From the NCBI RefSeq assembly GCF_004519315.1, contig NZ_SOZE01000004.1, positions 186,001-250,000 on the forward strand: DNA of 64,000 bases, in the 5' to 3' direction. Origin of the DNA: Mucilaginibacter psychrotolerans. Its GTDB lineage: Bacteria; Bacteroidota; Bacteroidia; Sphingobacteriales; Sphingobacteriaceae. Under the pieces are notes generated by a model. It was not told the origin of the DNA and did no database searches. It was given only the letters and a program-made list of their open reading frames with translations. Shown one piece after another: positions 59,974-64,000 of the stretch (position 1 is its first letter; every line of letters starts with the position of its first letter). Position numbers and translations under genes: made by a program.

Positions 59974-62900
59974 GCAGCAAGCAACCGCCCCCGGAAGGGC
60001 GAAAGAGCGTGTGTTTTTGCTGCTGGTGGCGATTTTGTTTTCGGTATTGTTTTACAGGCTCTATACGGTTTTGCAAACCCGCTTTGCCGATGTAGAAAAA
60101 CGCCTTGCCGATGGCACCATGGTAAACCTTAATGATAAAGACCCTGCGGGCAAGATCCATCAACTGCTCACCAAAGGCTACTATTTCGATGATAAGCGCG
60201 ATATCGATCTGATTACCGCTACCGTTGGCAACAATATAGGCACCGGCGTAAAAATAGATAACATAGGCGAACTGAATAAAAAGAAATACTATATTGTTGC
60301 CGATGATGCCTTCCAAAACGGTGGCGAATCGTTTAAGAGCAGGGTCGCGGCATCACGCTCGTTACTAGGCTATACCGGTGCTGATTCATCGTTATTCCTC
60401 AGCGAACGTACTACCCCAATGAAGCTGCCTGCCGAGACAGATGTCGCGGCTGGCCATCATGGCATCAGCGGGGTAATTGCCGCAAAAGGCGAAGGTGTAT
60501 CTGGCGTATTGGTTAGGCTTGATATGATATTGCCGCAGGATAGCCTGTATAGCGATGAAGAAACTGACGAAGTAAAATCCAGAACAAAAAGCGGCGATGG
60601 CTATAAAAAGACCTTTTACGCCGATAGCGCAGACAGGCCAAAACTGCAGGAGCTTACGGCATATGCCCGCACGGATGCAGCCGGCCAATACCATTTCAAA
60701 AACCTGCCCGATAATAAAGCTTTCAGAGTGTTACCCTTGCAGCCGGGCTACCAGTTCGGTACATCGCAGGGTACGGAGGATTTGGATGAGGATGCCGAGT
60801 TCAATTTCAGTCAGGCACCGCATACGGTAAGGTTGCTTTCCACACGTGATTTCAATATCCTTAAAAAAGAGAAATCGTTCATCGTACGCACCCCGACCGA
60901 GTTCAATAGCTGGTTTTGGATTATCGCCGGCAGTTTCCTGGGCGCTTTCCTGTTGGTGCATCTGTTCTTGTCCTGGCGTTTTCCTTTAGCCGACCAGATA
61001 ATCCTGCCGGTGGTGATGATACTAACAGGCTTATCCTTCGTAACCCTTTTAAGTTTGCAAGACCCGCTGCGCGACCGCTTCCTGGCCCGCGATTCGCTGG
61101 TTTACCTGGGCATAGGCATCGTAGCCCTGCTGGTAATGCTGTTCATCAAAATGCGCCGCTTTACCGCCGATTCCTGGTTTTATAGGCTTGCCCTCTTTAA
61201 GAACAATGCCCGTGCCGCAAACGGCTGGCCCTGGGTGGCTATTGCTGCCGGCTTGCTGGTCTTGACCATCAAATTCGGAACTGGCCCTGAGGGAAGCGGA
61301 GTAAAGGTGAATCTATTCGGTTTCCAGCCCAGTGAAATCGTCAAATACCTCATCATCCTTTTCCTTGCGGGTTTTTTTGCGGCGAACGAGAAACTTATCA
61401 GCGAATACACCAGTTGGACCAAACGCTGGTCGTTCTTTGCTTTTGCGTTGATAGCCATCTTGTTTACGCTGCTGCTTTTTTTACTATTGGGCGATTTGGG
61501 TCCGGCTATGGTGGTGTGCTTCACTTTTATTGCCTTGTTTTCCTTTTCGCGGGGCGATTTTATGTTCATGGCCATTGCCGTAGTTATCTACGTGCTAAGT
61601 TCGTGGATATTGAAGAACGTTTGGTTATCGGCTTTGGCCACTGCTGTAGTGGTTGCTCTGCTGATGCTTTTCCAACGCCGTAAACTCAGCGAATCGGCTA
61701 TTATGGTGCTCGTAATCATGGCCGCATTCCTCACTATCGACCAGATACCTTATTTAGGCAAGCTGTTCCCTGGCCCGGTGCAGCGTTTGGTTGATAGGAA
61801 AGCCATTTGGCAGGACCCCTGGAACAACGAAGTGTACGGTGGCGACCAGGTGGCGAACGGACTATGGGCGATGAGCAGTGGCGGCGTATCCGGGCAGGGG
61901 GTAGGCGAGGGCTTTGCCAAAACCATTCCCGAAGCGCATACGGATATGATATTGCCTTCGATGGGCGAGGAATTCGGGTGGACGGGTATCACCTGCATAT
62001 TCGTGCTGTTCCTGCTGTTCCTGCACCGCTCCATTATCATCGGGCGGCGAACGGGCACGCCTTTCTTGTTTTATTTGTGTGCGGGGGTAGGTATATCCAC
62101 ATTCGTACAGTTCTTGCTCATAGCGGGGGGCTCGATAGGCGCCTTGCCTTTATCTGGAGTGTCGCTGCCATTCCAAAGCTATGGCGGCTCCTCGTTGGTG
62201 GCCAACTTGCTCGCATCTGGCTTTTTGCTATCAGCATCGCAGGTAAGGGGCACGCCTGTGCAAATGAAATATATCTCCAATCAGCAGGATAAAAACCTGG
62301 TGCCGGCCTTGATTGCCGCCTTAATGGGTGTTACCTTACTTACCGTAAGCGTATCGCGCTACCTGTTCAATAATAAAAAATGGGTGGTGCAGCCCGCACT
62401 GGTGGCCGATAAAAGCGGCGCGCGCATGTTCAGCTATAACCCACGCATCGCCATACTGATGAATAGGCTGCAGGCGGGGTCGATATATGACCGTGACGGC
62501 ATTCTGCTGGCCACCAGCAAGCCCGAGATGGTGAAGAGACAAATGGCCAAACTGGCGGATGCAGGCGTTGGTGGCTACAATATCGATTCGGCGATGCATA
62601 AGCGTTTGGATAGATATTATCCCTTTGAAGGCCAAATGTTCTTTTGGACAGGCGACGAAAACTCCGGCGTATTTACAGGTGGCAGCAACGGTTACTTTGC
62701 GGAGTACGAGCATGCTGCCGAACTGCGCGGCTTTAAACTGCCCACAACCAATTATAACGTTACCGCAAACCGCTACCGCGAGGACCGTTTTTTGCCCCGC
62801 GGCGTGAAGGAGATGACGGTGGTGAAGAAGGATTACAGCGCTTTATCTCATTTGCTATTAGCAGGCATAAACAGCATGGCTGTAGATTCATTCAAGAACC

Positions 62901-64000
62901 GAAACCGCGATGTGCAGCTAACGTTGGATGCAGGCCTGCAAACCGGCATACAACGGTCGATGGAAACTGACACGTCGCTGTTGGATAACCGCGTATCGGT
63001 AGTGGTAATGGAATCAAATACCGGCGATGTGCTGGCCTCATCGGTTTATCCGCTGCCGCCTGTGCACGATTGGGAAAGGCTGACCATGAGCCTTGCTGAT
63101 CAAAACCAACTGAGCAACTGGATGACCACTACCGACCTTGGCTTCACCTACGCCTCGCAGCCGGGTTCTACCGCAAAGCTCATTACCTCGCTGGCATCCT
63201 TCAATAAATTGGGGCTGGCTGCTGCAGACAAAAAGTTTCAGGTAAGCGATTTCGAGCGCATACGTACCAAGGGCATCGAACCAGATGAAACCGGCCTGAT
63301 AAGCCTGGAACGCGCCGTAGTAAAATCAAACAACGTGTACTTCATCAAACTGGCCAACCAGGAGCACCTGGAAGAAGAAATGGCTACGCTATACCTTAAA
63401 ACCGGGATGTTTTTGCATGGCGTTGGGGGCTACTATTACGGTCGCCAGCAGTTGAACCCGGTACAGGAAGATAAATGGCGCGCATTTTGGCGCAAAACCG
63501 AGTTCAATACCAAACCCCGGTACGATCCTAACAACATCCGCCGCACTCGCGCCAAAGGCATATCGGGTATGGCCTGGGGCCAGGGCGAATTGATTGCCAC
63601 GCCCGCTGCCGTGGCGAGGCTGGCTGCGGGTATTGCTAATGGCGGGATCATGCCTAATAACCGTTACGTGCTTAAGTTTAGTGATTCCGTTAATGTTGTA
63701 AAGCCAGGCATCAAGCTGGTAAACGATACCAGGTACGCACAACTGCTTCGCCAATATATGATCGAGCAGAGCGCGCCTAAGGCTTATACGCTGGGCTTGA
63801 CCGTGGCGGGTAAAACCGGTACTCCCGAGCGTATTTGGAAAAAGCAGCAAATAAACGATGGCTGGTACGTATTCTTCGCGCCCAAGCAAAAAGGCACAGG
63901 CAATATCGTAGTATGCGTAAGGATAGAATCTACCAAAGGCTCTTCAGACGCGGTGAAACTGGCCGGGAAACACGTAATACCTTTTTTGTTGAGAAAGGGC
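59960..64000 (+). CDS. SEDS (RodA/FtsW)-class B PBP transpeptidase fusion (3' end outside window)
   Basis: 1347 codons in one frame without stop to the window edge. A first membrane span at about 18-36, a periplasmic part with a CnaB/carboxypeptidase-regulatory-like fold near 167-255, a second span at about 317-338, then a SEDS core (about 340-790: FGFQPSEIVKYLII, GVSLPFQSYGGSSL) with the catalytic Asp as D662 in PEAHTDMILP. From 830 on it is a class B PBP: GSIYDRDGILLA start, SxxK S1070-K1073 (PGSTAKL), SxN S1123-N1125, KTG 1285-1287. Family knowledge: SEDS polymerises lipid II and the bPBP crosslinks it. This protein combines both activities; all active sites look intact. Confidence 0.95.
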   Translation, partial: MERDKQQATAPGRAKERVFLLLVAILFSVLFYRLYTVLQTRFADVEKRLADGTMVNLNDKDPAGKIHQLLTKGYYFDDKRDIDLITATVGNNIGTGVKIDNIGELNKKKYYIVADDAFQNGGESFKSRVAASRSLLGYTGADSSLFLSERTTPMKLPAETDVAAGHHGISGVIAAKGEGVSGVLVRLDMILPQDSLYSDEETDEVKSRTKSGDGYKKTFYADSADRPKLQELTAYARTDAAGQYHFKNLPDNKAFRVLPLQPGYQFGTSQGTEDLDEDAEFNFSQAPHTVRLLSTRDFNILKKEKSFIVRTPTEFNSWFWIIAGSFLGAFLLVHLFLSWRFPLADQIILPVVMILTGLSFVTLLSLQDPLRDRFLARDSLVYLGIGIVALLVMLFIKMRRFTADSWFYRLALFKNNARAANGWPWVAIAAGLLVLTIKFGTGPEGSGVKVNLFGFQPSEIVKYLIILFLAGFFAANEKLISEYTSWTKRWSFFAFALIAILFTLLLFLLLGDLGPAMVVCFTFIALFSFSRGDFMFMAIAVVIYVLSSWILKNVWLSALATAVVVALLMLFQRRKLSESAIMVLVIMAAFLTIDQIPYLGKLFPGPVQRLVDRKAIWQDPWNNEVYGGDQVANGLWAMSSGGVSGQGVGEGFAKTIPEAHTDMILPSMGEEFGWTGITCIFVLFLLFLHRSIIIGRRTGTPFLFYLCAGVGISTFVQFLLIAGGSIGALPLSGVSLPFQSYGGSSLVANLLASGFLLSASQVRGTPVQMKYISNQQDKNLVPALIAALMGVTLLTVSVSRYLFNNKKWVVQPALVADKSGARMFSYNPRIAILMNRLQAGSIYDRDGILLATSKPEMVKRQMAKLADAGVGGYNIDSAMHKRLDRYYPFEGQMFFWTGDENSGVFTGGSNGYFAEYEHAAELRGFKLPTTNYNVTANRYREDRFLPRGVKEMTVVKKDYSALSHLLLAGINSMAVDSFKNRNRDVQLTLDAGLQTGIQRSMETDTSLLDNRVSVVVMESNTGDVLASSVYPLPPVHDWERLTMSLADQNQLSNWMTTTDLGFTYASQPGSTAKLITSLASFNKLGLAAADKKFQVSDFERIRTKGIEPDETGLISLERAVVKSNNVYFIKLANQEHLEEEMATLYLKTGMFLHGVGGYYYGRQQLNPVQEDKWRAFWRKTEFNTKPRYDPNNIRRTRAKGISGMAWGQGELIATPAAVARLAAGIANGGIMPNNRYVLKFSDSVNVVKPGIKLVNDTRYAQLLRQYMIEQSAPKAYTLGLTVAGKTGTPERIWKKQQINDGWYVFFAPKQKGTGNIVVCVRIESTKGSSDAVKLAGKHVIPFLLRKG

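Overview
The window looks like a chromosomal segment of a Bacteroidota bacterium, most likely a Sphingobacteriaceae relative such as Mucilaginibacter or Pedobacter. I infer this from protein character, from weak or absent Shine-Dalgarno sequences, from candidate promoters of the TAnnTTTG type, and from many short palindromic intergenic repeats. No rRNA, tRNA, CRISPR array or prophage was seen. One decayed non-autonomous transposable element and one REP-associated transposase are present.

Layout. 1-4162 (minus): an exopolysaccharide operon with a receiver protein, a pseudo-receiver/sugar-transferase fusion, a half-length TolC-like protein and a Wzz/BY-kinase cut by the window edge. 4442-10134: gluconokinase, topA and mnmA. 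10240-11322: divergent hxlR/azoreductase pair around a perfect operator palindrome. 11576-15449: a DUF2459 protein, a DUF5990-like protein and proBA, with a triplicated 99-bp convergent intergenic unit. 15683-19059: a MocR regulator divergent from a DoxX protein, then a DMT exporter. 20068-26929: SRPBCC, acyltransferase, corA-wbqC, and a lipid A-type acyltransferase with a GT2, then a TPR protein. 28790-32009: thrS-infC-rpmI-rplT. 32034-34150: a repeat-rich island with a 242-bp MITE, a RAYT transposase and REP sequences. 34158-37233: SRPBCC, class A beta-lactamase-like hydrolase and an unknown. 37569-40422: cobalamin riboswitch, BtuB-like receptor and a DUF6580 membrane protein, followed by a sirtuin and a Dph6-like ATP pyrophosphatase. 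42279-53563: housekeeping and stress genes including fRMsr, AAG glycosylase, NudK/DUF4406/DeoR, rsmD and acetolactate decarboxylase. 52163-54240: a two-component system.

The most interesting region is 54413-64000. Two paralogous transmembrane Ser/Thr kinases with an HGD instead of HRD catalytic loop are followed by an FhaA-like protein with a degenerate FHA domain, a 32-residue membrane microprotein, a PP2C phosphatase with a predicted outside beta-helix domain, and a very large SEDS glycosyltransferase-class B PBP fusion that runs off the right edge. The last three reading frames overlap. The gene content mirrors the actinobacterial fhaA-pstP-rodA-pbpA-pknA-pknB cell-wall locus, but with fused and rearranged domains and no PASTA sensor. 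I propose a phospho-regulated peptidoglycan synthase module.

Intergenic space is filled by at least ten families of imperfect palindromes. Several of them supply the stop codon of the adjacent gene.
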